From Alkalithermobacter paradoxus (lineage in GTDB: Bacteria > Bacillota > Clostridia > Peptostreptococcales > Peptostreptococcaceae), in NCBI GenBank assembly GCA_002029295.1, contig MZGW01000002.1:226001-290000 (forward strand): a stretch of DNA of 64,000 bases, written 5' to 3'. The notes below the pieces were generated by a model that had not been told where the DNA came from, made no database searches, and worked only from the letters and a program-made list of their open reading frames with translations. Positions 29,448-38,976 of the stretch are shown piece after piece (the stretch's first letter is position 1; every line of letters begins with the position of its first letter). Both the position numbers and the translations under genes were made by a program.

Positions 29448-31574
29448 ATGAATGTAGAGTTAAAAAACTCATTGCTTCAATTTATGAAAGAAAAGGCATA
29501 CAATCCTTTAAGTGCAGAAGAACTTGCAAGTATATTTGATATACACAAATCAGAAAAGGCTATGTTTTTTAATATGCTAGATGAAATGGAGCAAGATGGG
29601 TATATATACAAAACTAAAAAGAATAAATATGGATTGCCAAGTAAAATGAATTTATTTGTAGGAAGACTCTTAACTCATCAAAGGGGGTATGGATTTGTAA
29701 TTTCAAATGAAGAAGCTATGGAAGACTTATTTATACCTGCTAATTGTATGAATGGAGCACTTCACAACGACAAAGTAATAGCAAGAATAATGGAAAGCTC
29801 AACAGAAAGCAAAAGAGCTGAAGGAGAGATAATAAGGATAATAGAAAGAGCAACCAAAACTGTTGTTGGAACTTATGAAGGAAGCAAGAATTTTGGATTT
29901 GTAGTTCCGGATAATAAGCGTTTTGGAATGGATATATATATACCAAAAAGTCAAAATATGAATGCCAGAGATGGATACAAAGTTGTATGTGAAATAACCC
30001 AATGGCCACAAAAGGGAAGAAACCCTGAAGGAAGAATTATAGAGATCTTAGGTAAAAAGGAAGATGTAGGTATAGATATATTATCTATAATAAGACAACA
30101 TGACCTTCCTGAAGAGTTTCCTAATAAAGTATTAGCAGAGGCTGACAAGGTAGATGAAAATATACCTGATGAAGAAATAGAAAGAAGATTAGATTTAAGA
30201 GATAAAATAACATTTACTATAGATGGAGCAGATGCTAAAGATTTAGATGATGCTGTATCAATTGAAGTTTTAGAAAATGGAAATTATAAACTAGGAGTTC
30301 ACATAGCAGATGTTACTCACTATGTAAAAGAAAACTCTAAACTTGACAAGGAAGCTTTAAAAAGAGGAACTTCAGTATATTTAGTAGATAGGGTTATACC
30401 TATGCTTCCTAAGAAACTTTCAAATGGAGTATGTAGTTTGAATCCGAATGTAGATAGATTGACACTATCTATATTCATGGAAATTGATAAAAATGGAAAT
30501 GTATTAAATTATGACATAGCAGAAACAGTTATAAATTCTAAAGCTAGAATGGTATATACGGATGTATCTGATATACTCGAAAATGAAGATCAAGATTTAA
30601 TAAAAAAATACGAAAATTTAGTTCCTTATTTTAGAAATATGGAAAAGTTAGCAAGAATACTAATGGAAAGAAGATATAAAAGAGGGGCTATAGATTTTGA
30701 TTTCCCAGAAGCTAAGATATTATTAGATAAAAAAGGTCGTGTGGAAGATGTAGTAAAATATGAAAGAAGAATAGCTAATAGGATAATAGAAGAATTCATG
30801 CTTGTAAGTAATGAAACTATAGCTGAGCATTTCTATTGGTTATCAATTCCTTTTGTCTACAGAGTTCATGAAACTCCACACGTAGAGAAAATTGAGAATT
30901 TTAATAAGTTCTTATCGGCTTTTGGATATTTTATAAAAGGAGATCTTGAAAGCGTACAGCCAAAAGCTTTACAACAACTTCTTGAAGAAGTTGAAGGAAA
31001 AAAAGAAGAAAGAGTTATAAATACACTTATGCTAAGGTCTTTAAAACAAGCAAGATATTCTCCTGAATGTATAGGACACTTTGGTCTTGCTGCAAAATAC
31101 TATTCACATTTTACATCTCCTATAAGAAGATATCCTGATCTTCAGATACACAGGATAATTAAAGAATTCTTAAACAAAAAGATAACTAGCTCAAGAAGTG
31201 AAGCTTTAAAGCATATAGTAGCATATTCAGCTGAACAATCTTCACTAAGAGAAAGAGCAGCAGAAGATGCAGAAAGAGATGTAGAAGATCTCAAAAAAGC
31301 AGAGTATATGTCAAGTAAAATAGGAGAGGAATTTGATGGTATCATATCAAGTGTTACCTCTTTTGGAATATTTATAGAACTTGACAATACTATAGAGGGT
31401 CTGGTAAGATTATCTTCGCTAGATGATGATTACTATATATTTGATGCAAATAGCTATACCTTAAGAGGAGAACATACTAAGAAGACATATACAATAGGAG
31501 ATGAAGTTAAGGTAAAAGTTAGCAAAGTGAATATAGAGCTTAAAGAGATAGAGTTTTCAATACTTCAAGACTAG
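29448..31574 (+). CDS. rnr: Ribonuclease R
   Basis: A 708-residue 3'-5' exoribonuclease. In order: N-terminal helix-turn-helix (about 1-65), cold-shock/OB domains (FVGRLLTHQRGYGFV and GTYEGSKNFGFVVPDN), the catalytic RNB domain with metal Asp residues in TIDGADAKDLDDAVSIE and LGVHIADVTHYV, and a C-terminal S1 domain (EEFDGIISSVTSFGIFIELD). It degrades structured RNA and works with tmRNA-SmpB in trans-translation quality control, and both partners follow directly. Confidence 0.96.
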   Translation: MNVELKNSLLQFMKEKAYNPLSAEELASIFDIHKSEKAMFFNMLDEMEQDGYIYKTKKNKYGLPSKMNLFVGRLLTHQRGYGFVISNEEAMEDLFIPANCMNGALHNDKVIARIMESSTESKRAEGEIIRIIERATKTVVGTYEGSKNFGFVVPDNKRFGMDIYIPKSQNMNARDGYKVVCEITQWPQKGRNPEGRIIEILGKKEDVGIDILSIIRQHDLPEEFPNKVLAEADKVDENIPDEEIERRLDLRDKITFTIDGADAKDLDDAVSIEVLENGNYKLGVHIADVTHYVKENSKLDKEALKRGTSVYLVDRVIPMLPKKLSNGVCSLNPNVDRLTLSIFMEIDKNGNVLNYDIAETVINSKARMVYTDVSDILENEDQDLIKKYENLVPYFRNMEKLARILMERRYKRGAIDFDFPEAKILLDKKGRVEDVVKYERRIANRIIEEFMLVSNETIAEHFYWLSIPFVYRVHETPHVEKIENFNKFLSAFGYFIKGDLESVQPKALQQLLEEVEGKKEERVINTLMLRSLKQARYSPECIGHFGLAAKYYSHFTSPIRRYPDLQIHRIIKEFLNKKITSSRSEALKHIVAYSAEQSSLRERAAEDAERDVEDLKKAEYMSSKIGEEFDGIISSVTSFGIFIELDNTIEGLVRLSSLDDDYYIFDANSYTLRGEHTKKTYTIGDEVKVKVSKVNIELKEIEFSILQD

Positions 31575-31588
31575 GACCCCCTAGTCTT
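31567..31588 (+). terminator. Hairpin at the end of rnr
   Basis: AAGACTAG (31567-31574) pairs with CTAGTCTT (31581-31588) over a six-base loop. There is no T run, so it is probably a processing or pausing stem. Confidence 0.5.
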
Positions 31589-31615
31589 GACACTTAAAAT
31601 TTATTGTGGTAAGAT
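31587..31615 (+). promoter_or_regulatory. Sigma-A-type promoter of smpB
   Basis: TTGACA (31587-31592), 17 bases, TAAGAT (31610-31615), placed 41 bases before the smpB start. It can drive smpB and ssrA apart from rnr. Confidence 0.65.
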
Positions 31616-31655
31616 AGATTTCACAGTAAGGATTCAACAAATAGAGGGTGGGTTT

Positions 31656-32114
31656 ATGAGTGAAGGAATAAAGATTTTAGCACAAAACAGAAAAGCAAAA
31701 TACAATTTCTTTATAGAAGAAACATATGAAGCAGGGATAGAGCTAAAAGGTACCGAAGTAAAATCTATAAGAGGTGGAAAAGTAAATCTTGCTGAAGGTT
31801 TTGCATCTGTAGATAATGGTGAAGTTTTTTTAAAACAAGTTCATATAAGCCCATACGAACAAGGAAATATATTTAATGTTGATCCTGTTAGACCTAGAAA
31901 GTTATTACTTCATAAACATGAAATAAGAAAATTAATAGGAGCAATAAAAGAGAAAGGATACTCACTAGTTCCGCTTAGTATGTACCTAAAAAGAGGAAAA
32001 GTTAAAGTATCTATAGGACTTGCGAAAGGTAAGAAATTATACGATAAAAGAGAAGATATAGCTAAGAAAGATGCTCAAAGACGTATGCAAAGAGAATTAT
32101 CAGGAAAGTATTAA
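31656..32114 (+). CDS. smpB: tmRNA-binding protein SmpB
   Basis: A 152-residue small basic protein that delivers tmRNA to stalled ribosomes. Signatures: [31 protein letters not shown] in pieces, [10 protein letters not shown], and the C-terminal [19 protein letters not shown] that enters the decoding site. The ATG at 31656 follows GAGGGTGGG; an earlier in-frame start at 31587 would lie in the promoter. The tmRNA gene begins 11 bases after the stop codon. Confidence 0.96.
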   Translation: MSEGIKILAQNRKAKYNFFIEETYEAGIELKGTEVKSIRGGKVNLAEGFASVDNGEVFLKQVHISPYEQGNIFNVDPVRPRKLLLHKHEIRKLIGAIKEKGYSLVPLSMYLKRGKVKVSIGLAKGKKLYDKREDIAKKDAQRRMQRELSGKY

Positions 32115-32125
32115 ACCCTTAACAT

Positions 32126-32472
32126 GGGGGCGTAAAGGTTTCGACGGGGGTTTGGACCCTAGAGTAGCGAGTCGTGTTTCTCTGGACACGTAAAAAACTG
32201 GGGATTAAATATAAACGCAAACGATAATTACGCTTTAGCAGCTTAGTAGCTGCTCGTCCTACCTAGCTGCCCACAAGCTAGACTAGGGCGTCGACTCAGT
32301 GGGGAACTATCTTTAGGGTGTCTCGACTAAAGATGGATTGATTGAGACTAGCTGATCTCAAAGCCTTCTATTGGGCGTTGGGTGATGCGAAGCTCTAAAA
32401 CAATAGATACGCTCGTAGAAGCTTTAGGCAAAGGACTTTCGGACAGGGGTTCGATTCCCCTCGCCTCCACCA
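32126..32472 (+). ncRNA. ssrA: tmRNA (SsrA)
   Basis: A one-piece tmRNA of about 347 bases. The 5' end GGGGGCG pairs with CGCCTCC before the encoded CCA; the T arm reads GGTTCGATTCCCCTC; and the 5' domain starts with the conserved GTAAAGGTTTCGACGGGGG. The tag frame at 32217-32246 reads ANDNYALAA then TAG, with the usual hydrophobic -ALAA degradation signal. The 3' end of ssrA is a common integration target, and degraded mobile DNA begins right after it. Confidence 0.97.
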
Positions 32473-32589
32473 ATATGCTATATCCTATTGATACGATACT
32501 AACCTGCTGATTTTAGTGGGTTCTTCTGTTTTTGGGAAATTTGTTCACAAAGGTGATTTTAAAATATATATTAAAAACAAGAGGCATAG

Positions 32590-32642
32590 AAAATTATATA
32601 CTATTAACGCATAGAAAAACCTATTTTAGTCTTTATACATAG
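32590..32642 (+). repeat. Ancient repeat 1, first copy
   Basis: Matches 35050-35102 at about 46 of 52 positions, including the shared core CTATTTTAGTCTTTATA. The second copy abuts the end of a decayed IS21 istB gene, so this one may mark a deleted sister element. Confidence 0.75.
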
Positions 32643-32859
32643 TTTTTTTGAAACCTTAGTCAAAATAGATTGATTAATGTCTAGAGCAGTATAAAATTCT
32701 TATACATATTATGGATAGGATTTAATTTAACAGTTGAAAAAACTGATTTTGGGGAGTTTTGAAAAATGACCTATAGGACTTAAATCTTTCAATGGTTTAA
32801 GATGGGTACAGAGGAAGTAAATGTGACATGTTTGAAGGGATTAGTATTTTCTATAGATA

Positions 32860-32965
32860 TAAGATTAAAAAGTCATGACATTTTAATTTGATATTAAAAA
32901 AAAGAAGCAGATAGTGAACGAACATGTTTACTACCTGCCTTTATTTTTGCCTGCTGACTTATAAT
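32860..32965 (+). repeat. Ancient repeat 2, first copy, with terminator-like stem
   Basis: Aligns with 36888-36998; shared blocks include AAAAGTCATGACA, AATTTGATAT, AAAAAAGAAGCAGA and TTTATTTTTGC. In this copy GCAGATAGT can pair with ACTACCTGC ahead of a T-rich tail, so it once could terminate transcription. Copy order relative to repeat 1 is the same at both places. Confidence 0.75.
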
Positions 32966-33091
32966 CTTCCAAAAAACTAGGGGGCGGTAAAGCGGGCTTG
33001 AAGTATTTAAAAACTTAGAAAATCATCTATTAACTAAGAAAAAGAAACAATTTGACAATTTAGAAAACATACGAAAAATAGATAATCATAA

Positions 33092-33122
33092 GGGTTGTAG
33101 ACTACCTATGAGGGATTGAAAT
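33092..33122 (+). other. Solitary CRISPR-repeat-like sequence
   Basis: About 30 bases with the core ACTACCTATGAGGGATTGAA, which resembles type I/III CRISPR repeats of Firmicutes ending in ATTGAAA. No second copy and no cas gene occur in the window, so this is at most a relic. The likeness is from memory of repeat families. Confidence 0.3.
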
Positions 33123-33229
33123 GTTCTATAACTTTATGTAAGACTTTTCTCTAGCTATACTTTCAATAAGATGAAGTATATACCTGGTGAGACGCTGTAA
33201 AGATATATACTGACTTTCACGTTACGGTG

Positions 33230-33370
33230 ATGTTATTATTTTGACAATTCTATCGGAGTCAGCAATAACAAGAGCATCTTTAAGGTCAGTTTTATCAATA
33301 TCTACAAAGGAATTCTTGTAATCAGCAATAATTTTTGGATTCAGAGAGTAACTTTTGATCTAAACCGATA
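33230..33370 (-). pseudogene. IS110-family transposase fragment
   Basis: One minus-strand frame reads SLNPKIIADYKNSF followed by VDIDKTDLKDALVIADSDRI, the conserved DEDD-type N-terminal segment of IS110 transposases (which usually reads DKTD..DAyvIADy). Only about 45 codons are recognisable, with no start, and a stop soon after. It shows a past IS110 visit. Confidence 0.65.
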
Positions 33371-33737
33371 ATTCCCCATGAGATGATAAGAAATTTGCTA
33401 AGTGTCAGCTATGGAGTAGGGTTGATTCCACAACTAAGGTAAGATATGACAGATTCTTTCCTGAAGGTAGTGCAGTATTTTGACACTATATGGTTGATTA
33501 TTTGTTGCCTAAAATGATAAAGGAAACACTCTTAAACAGAAGCAGCACGATAGTGGCCAAAAGGTAGAGTTAGAATATACATATACTGATTCATCTCTTC
33601 TACTACTATGCAGGGGTATATCTGCACTAGTCTTATACTATATAATTTCCACCAATTTTATTGTTTTAATGGTAAGCTTAGTCACAGGAAATTAATTTAA
33701 AACTGACTACTAAATTAATTATAAGAGGAGTGATACA

Positions 33738-34700
33738 ATGTTAAATATTATTGCACTTTTAATAGGATTAGCACTATTTTTATTGATGGCACCTGTTTTT
33801 ATTTTTTTACTTGTAATGTTTATTATTTATAAAATTTATGAGTCTCTGTACTTTAGAAGTAAAAAATTTAATCAAATTAAAGAGGAAATAGAAGCTTATG
33901 TTAATGAATGCAATGATTTAAATCAACATATTGAAGAATTAAAGCAATCCTATGTAATTTTAAATAAAAAAGACTATGGTTTAGCGTAGGTAAAAGATAA
34001 TAGTAAATATAATTATAAGAGAAAAGAATTAGATAAATTTTCATGTTCAAAGCATGTCTATAATTGTAGCTTAAGTGTATGTAGAAATGCACAGGTACAA
34101 CCATTTAAATATATCTCCAAATACTTTAATATTGATAAAAATGAAGAGACACTTGAACACTTTGAAGAGTTATTAAATAACTTTTCTGCTGTTGAAGAAG
34201 GTAAAAATTATTTGATGATCAAGAAAGAAAAAATACTTAAAGATATTAAAAATAGAATTACGTTCTTAATAAAGCATCTTTCAAAAAAGAAATTAGAAGA
34301 AAAGTTGGGATTTGAAGAAATTGATTTTTCAGATTTGTATTTTCCAAAGTATACCTTTCAATATATTAGTCCTGGTGGAAATTCTTCTATGAGTGTAGAT
34401 GTTAAATTTGATCTCGAAAATTTAGAAAAATTTATTGAGTACCTGAGTGAAAAGATTAAATGGCAAAATAGTGTAGAAGGACAAAGAGCTTTAATGACAC
34501 CAAAATTAAGAGAATTTATAAAAGAAAGAGATAATTATACATGTCGTATTTGTCATAACTCAACAGAAAAAGAACCTAATTTGTTATTAGAAATTGATCA
34601 TATAGTGCCTATATCTAGGGGTGGAAAGACAGAAGTAGAAAATTTACAGACACTTCGTTGGAAATGCAATCGTAGAAAAGGTGCAAAATTGGTAGTGTAA
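33738..34700 (+). pseudogene. Membrane-anchored HNH endonuclease gene interrupted by an in-frame TAG
   Basis: Two frames (33738-33989 and 34212-34700) are in the same phase, and translation between them is open and sensible apart from one TAG at codon 84 (33987-33989). Read through, the product is about 320 residues: two hydrophobic stretches (about 3-33), a coiled-coil region (about 42-75), a middle part with VYNCSLSVCRNAQVQPFKYISKYF split by only short gaps, and an HNH nuclease (about 255-318) with CRICHN, LEIDHIVPISRGG and NLQTLRWKCNRRKG. All zinc and catalytic residues are intact. AGAGGAGTG precedes the ATG. A recent nonsense mutation is likeliest; an assembly error is also possible. Role unknown, possibly defence. 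Confidence 0.75.
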
Positions 34701-35105
34701 GTATTTAAAATAATCTGTGCACTTTAAATAATTTATTTTTGGTTCATTGTTAATAGCTAGGGTGGGCGTTTATTAAAATGCCTGTCCTTTCTTATTTGAT
34801 AAGTATTTTAGAAAGATAGGCTTGAAAGGGAGACATCTACCTTAAAAATTACATGACAAAAAGAGCAACGGAAGTGGTTTATGATGAAATTGTTAATGTC
34901 CACTTGTTGGATACTTCCTTTCAGATAGTATTTTGTGTGTAATTTAGTTTACCAGGTATCTAAAGCAGGTGCACATTTTGCGTAAAAAATATACTGGGGA
35001 TACGTCTCAACATTTATTTAAAAATACATAGTAAGAAGAAGGGACACTAAGGATTATATACAATTAACGTATAGAAAAAACTATTTTAGTCTTTATATAT
35101 AGGGC
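34701..35105. other. Intergenic DNA with second copy of ancient repeat 1
   Basis: A 400-base stretch with no gene. A wobble-rich stem near 34762-34795 (GGGCGTT against AATGCCT) may terminate the HNH transcript. Repeat 1 copy two occupies 35050-35102. Nothing else is recognised. Confidence 0.5.
35050..35102 (+). repeat. Ancient repeat 1, second copy
   Basis: Partner of 32590-32642. It lies immediately downstream (in gene direction) of the decayed istB, where the outer end of the IS21 element is expected. Confidence 0.75.
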
Positions 35106-35558
35106 TTATAAGTGATTTTCTGCATGAGCTTTATTTAATTGCATGATTAGATCATTACAAGAAATAAAGTAGTTAATATATCTTTTCTTAGCTGCAGCTA
35201 TTCCTAGTGCACAGCTAAGTGAGTTTTTTATCAGCCCCAGAAGATCCAAAAATAAAACGTTTTCTTTATTTTCCATAAATCTCAAACTCTCTAAATCTAA
35301 TAACCGAGATTTATTGATATAAGGTTGAAAATCAAAATCTGATAGAGTTTTATTGTAGGGGAAAGTAGAAACGGCTATTTGTATTTTAGAAGCCCTTTCA
35401 TTTCTAAAATCAAGTTCTTTTCCAACTAGCTCTAGAAGGGCGTCTGTAAAAGGAATTTCGCGCTTAGCTACCTCATTTAAATAATTAGGTAAAAAGGTTC
35501 TAAACCTCTCTAATTTAAGAGACTCTAAGTTATTGAGTAGTTTAGTATATGAACTCAT
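35106..35558 (-). pseudogene. Decayed IS21 istB (ATPase helper of transposition)
   Basis: A 150-residue remnant of the about 250-residue IstB/DnaC-like ATPase. The N-terminus (MSSYTKLLNNLESLKLERF) and ALGIAAAKKRY plus CNDLIMQLNKAHAENHL are clearly IstB. The Walker A site is destroyed: the frame reads FLDLLGLIKNSLS where a P-loop belongs, while the neighbouring frame of the same DNA still reads G-S-S-G-A-D-K, so compensating frameshifts have scrambled it. The C-terminal 100 residues are missing. It follows the istA remnant by four bases. Confidence 0.8.
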
Positions 35559-35562
35559 TCAA

Positions 35563-36783
35563 TTAATCCTCAAAAAGAACATCCGTATTTTTAAAATTTT
35601 GCTCAATGAATAACTCAATATCTTGGTCAGAGCAGTGCCTAAAAGCATCTGACTGCAATATGTGCTTTGCATGGGTCTTTTTTGTACTGGAGAATTTTAT
35701 CGGAAATTTGATGACAAACAACCAAGTCTTTATTAAAATAAATGTATAATTGAGAATCAATTTGTTATACTGTTAAATAGCTACCAATATAATTGGTTGA
35801 AACAGAGTATTTTTTACCTTTATATCTGATCATGGATTCGTTAGTATCTTATATTGTTTTTCTTGGTGGAAATATGATAAAAGGATATCCATTGTAGGTA
35901 AAGGGTTTAGATACTCTTTTTCTTTTTCATATCTTAAGGCTGGGATTTTGTTTGTTGCTTGTGGAATTTAATTATTTATATCTTCCTTCATTAAAAGATT
36001 TAGCGATACTTTCTAACTAATCAATGTATCAAACTCTCCATTATACGGCGTTAGCTTATCTACTAGCTTTGCAAGTGCCTTAACCTTTCCTTTACTTTTT
36101 GGTCGGTAAAGACTACATGTTATTACTTCAAACCCAGCATCCATTTAAAAATGTTTAAGAACTTTATTTATTAAAACATTTTTAAAGGTATTATTATTTC
36201 TATCAACAACTGTTGACATATTATCAAATAGAATTTCTAGAGGCACATCTTCATAGTATCTAAAACCTTCAAACAAACACTCAAATAGTGTTTCTTGAGT
36301 TCTATTAGTTATGAGTTTTAAGAAATTAAGTCTAGAATAGCCTAAGACTATTAAAAATATATTTAATTTAAATATTTCTCCATGCCTATTAATCATTTTT
36401 ATACTTTCCTTCCAGTCAACCTGTGCTTGAAGACCACAACTAGTATAGAATCTAATAGTTGCTTTTTCTATTTCAGATTTTTTGTGCCTTTTAATAAGGT
36501 TGTTTACGGTCTAGTAACCTCCATCATATCCATTTTGAATGAATTTAAAAACTGCCATAGAATTTGAACTAGAGTTATCAACGTTATCTATTAGGATTTC
36601 TTTATATTAATCAAGTTTACTTTTTAATTTTCTTGGTTTTCTTAATTCATTTCCTAGATTGGCAATGGATCTACCTAAAGTTCCTCTATCACAGTTAAAT
36701 CTTCTAGCTAGTTCATTTTTATTCAATAGTCCAAACTCCTCTCTCATAAGTTTTATTTGATTAGACATATCTTTATGCATAAT
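35563..36783 (-). pseudogene. Decayed IS21 istA transposase
   Basis: Fragments of one transposase lie in order on the minus strand. Near 36600-36783 the frame reads SNQIKLMREEFGLLNKNELARRF, an IS21 helix-turn-helix N-terminus, broken by a stop after KLKSKLD. At 36145-36396 the core reads HGEIFKLNIFLIVLGYSR and CLFEGFRYYEDVPLEILFDNM, the DDE region around the second Asp. A short tail ends at 35563. Several stops and shifts separate them. The intact gene would be about 400-500 codons. Confidence 0.8.
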
Positions 36784-36839
36784 ATTTCCCCAATTGTTTT
36801 TGAAATATTATACTAAAAAGTGTACAAATCTGTGTACTT

Positions 36840-37175
36840 TGAGATTAGAATTTTTGGCTAATTTAATTATGTAATCTAGAGCTATTTCTTACAGACATAA
36901 GACTTAAAAGTCATGACACAGCAATTTGATATAAAAAAAGAAGCAGAGAGTGAGAGAACATGTTTCTATTTGCATTTATTTTTGCTGTCAACCTATAAAT
37001 CAGACAAAAGGGTATTCTCAAACACGGCCTGCTTACGCTAATATAGCAATAGCAAAAGATTGCTTTTTATATCTTCATAAATTTCTTATAGAAATTATTA
37101 TCACTTTACTATTACAAAACACAATTTTAGATGATATAATGACATAGATTTTATATTTAATCAAGGGTGATAATT
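36840..37175. other. Intergenic DNA with second copy of ancient repeat 2
   Basis: Contains the IS21 outer end (about 36815-36840, with AGTGTACA and TGTACTTT repeats) and repeat 2 copy two (36888-36998). The remaining 170 bases before the kinase start are AT-rich; no clear promoter was identified. Confidence 0.5.
36888..36998 (+). repeat. Ancient repeat 2, second copy
   Basis: Partner of 32860-32965, found just outside the IS21 relic on the citrate side. Confidence 0.75.
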
Positions 37176-38924
37176 ATGAATATACAACAGCTAAAGAAAC
37201 AATGCGATATAAAAATATTGAGATTAATCTTTTATACTCTTGTTATTATGGGGAGTATACTAGCAGTTCTAATCAATAGCCATAACTATTATAGAGATAT
37301 CGTCATAAAGTCACAGCAGGAAAATATATTAAATATCGTTACTGCAGCCTCATCACAGCTAGAGCAATACTTCAGTTTGAAAGAACATCATTTAAGAGAA
37401 ATATTAAAGGATTTAGAACTACAACAAGAATTTGCACAGCTTGCAAATGGCGAAAAAGAGAATATTAATTTAATAGATTTACTATATAGATTAGGAAAGA
37501 ATGAATATATAGCAATTGAATTGATTGATAGGGATGGAGATATATTAAAGGTTTATACCGACTATAATGATTATGAATATAAGGAAGGGGAAGATATTGC
37601 TAAAGCTATAAGGACTCATAAAGATGTATATTTCATAGATGTATTTGGAAATCAAAGCATTAATATTACTCAAGCTGTTAAATCGGACGATGAGTTATTA
37701 GGTTTTGTAAGAGTAAAAATAGATTCAGACTATATATATCACGTTTATTTAGCGGACTATCAATTGAACCAGAAGGGGTATATTTCTCTTAAAGATAATC
37801 AGGGGAGATTGTTTTTACATCCTTCTATGAAATTTATAGGAGAGGAAGTTGTACATGCTAGGAAACAACAATATCCAAATTATGATTGGAGCGAATTAGA
37901 GGAAAATGTTAGGAGGCAGATAAATAAAGAAACGGGAGTGGGAATATATCACTCAATATGGCCTGGGGATGATACTAGAGTCAAAAAGCTAAATGGGTTT
38001 ACCTTTGCAGATATAGGGGATACATTTATTATATTAAACTTTTCTGCAGACTATAAAGAAACTATGGTAAGTTTTGAAGGTATTACTAATGCAACAATAG
38101 CTATAGCTATTCTACTAATTATAACTAGTTTGATTATTATTATATATATTTATAGGGTAGAAATGAAAAAAAATGAAATTGTACTGGAGTCTATTTATTT
38201 CAATGAACTTAAAGAGAAGAATGCTCTAATTATGCATCAGTCTAAATTTGCCGCAATGGGAGAAATGCTTGCAGCAATAGCACATCAACTCAAGCAGCCA
38301 TTAAATGCTTTAAAGATATCTTTGTATAATATTGAGGACTACTATAATTACAAGGAGAATAATGAAGAGTATTTAAATATACTACTACGATCGAATTATA
38401 AATTCGTAGATAAGATTTCTAAAACAATAGATGACTTTAAGTACTTTTTCAAACCACAAGATGAGGATCAAATATTCAATATATATGATGCGATTGAATT
38501 TGCGATTGAATTAAATATGTCAAGAATAAATGAGTTAGAAATAAAAGTCGATATCTACGGGGATAAACAGTTAAAGATAAATGGCGAAAGTAATATTTTC
38601 TCACAAGTCGTCCTAAATCTATTAAACAACTCCATAGATGCACTAAAAGAAATTAAAGAGAATAAAAGTATAAAAATTTATATAGAGGATAAGAAAACGG
38701 AAATCATTATACAAATTATAGATAATGGTGGAGGTATAAAAAAAGAGGTGATTGAGAATTTATGGAAGCCGTATGTTACAACTAAGGGGAACAAAGGAAC
38801 TGGGCTTGGCTTATATATATCTAGATATATTATCAAAGAAAAATTTAATGGAGAATTAGTTGTTGAGAATGTAATGGATGGAGTGAAAGGAAAGATTATT
38901 ATACCAAAAGAAAAGCGGTATTAA
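37176..38924 (+). CDS. Membrane sensor histidine kinase (citrate island)
   Basis: A 582-residue sensor kinase. A first membrane helix (about 15-35) and a second (about 305-325, IAIAILLIITSLIIIIYIY) enclose a Cache-like extracytoplasmic domain of about 270 residues. The phospho-acceptor helix reads MLAAIAHQLKQPLNALK with His near 370, and the ATPase domain has NLLNNSIDAL, IIDNGGGI and GNKGTGLGLYISRYI. The HQxKQPL type of H-box is typical of DctB-like kinases that sense small carboxylates. ATG 37176 follows AAGGGTG at the right distance; GTG 37167 overlaps that box. No response regulator is adjacent; the only one in the island lies 7 kb away. Confidence 0.85.
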   Translation: MNIQQLKKQCDIKILRLIFYTLVIMGSILAVLINSHNYYRDIVIKSQQENILNIVTAASSQLEQYFSLKEHHLREILKDLELQQEFAQLANGEKENINLIDLLYRLGKNEYIAIELIDRDGDILKVYTDYNDYEYKEGEDIAKAIRTHKDVYFIDVFGNQSINITQAVKSDDELLGFVRVKIDSDYIYHVYLADYQLNQKGYISLKDNQGRLFLHPSMKFIGEEVVHARKQQYPNYDWSELEENVRRQINKETGVGIYHSIWPGDDTRVKKLNGFTFADIGDTFIILNFSADYKETMVSFEGITNATIAIAILLIITSLIIIIYIYRVEMKKNEIVLESIYFNELKEKNALIMHQSKFAAMGEMLAAIAHQLKQPLNALKISLYNIEDYYNYKENNEEYLNILLRSNYKFVDKISKTIDDFKYFFKPQDEDQIFNIYDAIEFAIELNMSRINELEIKVDIYGDKQLKINGESNIFSQVVLNLLNNSIDALKEIKENKSIKIYIEDKKTEIIIQIIDNGGGIKKEVIENLWKPYVTTKGNKGTGLGLYISRYIIKEKFNGELVVENVMDGVKGKIIIPKEKRY

Positions 38925-38976
38925 CAAATTTAGTAAGTTTTTCCTATGCAAATAATTGATTTAAGGGGTTGTTTAG

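Larger units (their letters stand above)
32473..33737. other. Degraded accessory DNA downstream of ssrA, no intact gene
   Basis: About 1.26 kb without an intact frame. It contains the first copies of two ancient repeats (32590-32642 and 32860-32965), a solitary CRISPR-repeat-like sequence (33092-33122), and an IS110 transposase fragment on the minus strand (about 33230-33370). The rest shows no recognisable coding or RNA feature. Such a patchwork is typical of decayed mobile DNA at a tmRNA integration site. Confidence 0.7.

Noticed and set aside
33061-33240. CRISPR array
   Set aside because: Only one repeat-like unit; no second copy at spacer distance and no cas genes.
33987-33989. Amber codon read as pyrrolysine in the HNH gene
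   Set aside because: HNH proteins are not known pyrrolysine proteins and no pyl genes are in the window; a nonsense mutation is simpler.
34706-34724. AATCTGTGCACTTTAAA, similar to the IS21 outer end near 36826
   Set aside because: Similarity is short (about 14 of 16) and in direct orientation, so it cannot be called an inverted terminal repeat.
36950-37147. 65-codon frame before the histidine kinase
   Set aside because: No ribosome binding site, lies across ancient repeat 2, and its translation resembles no protein.
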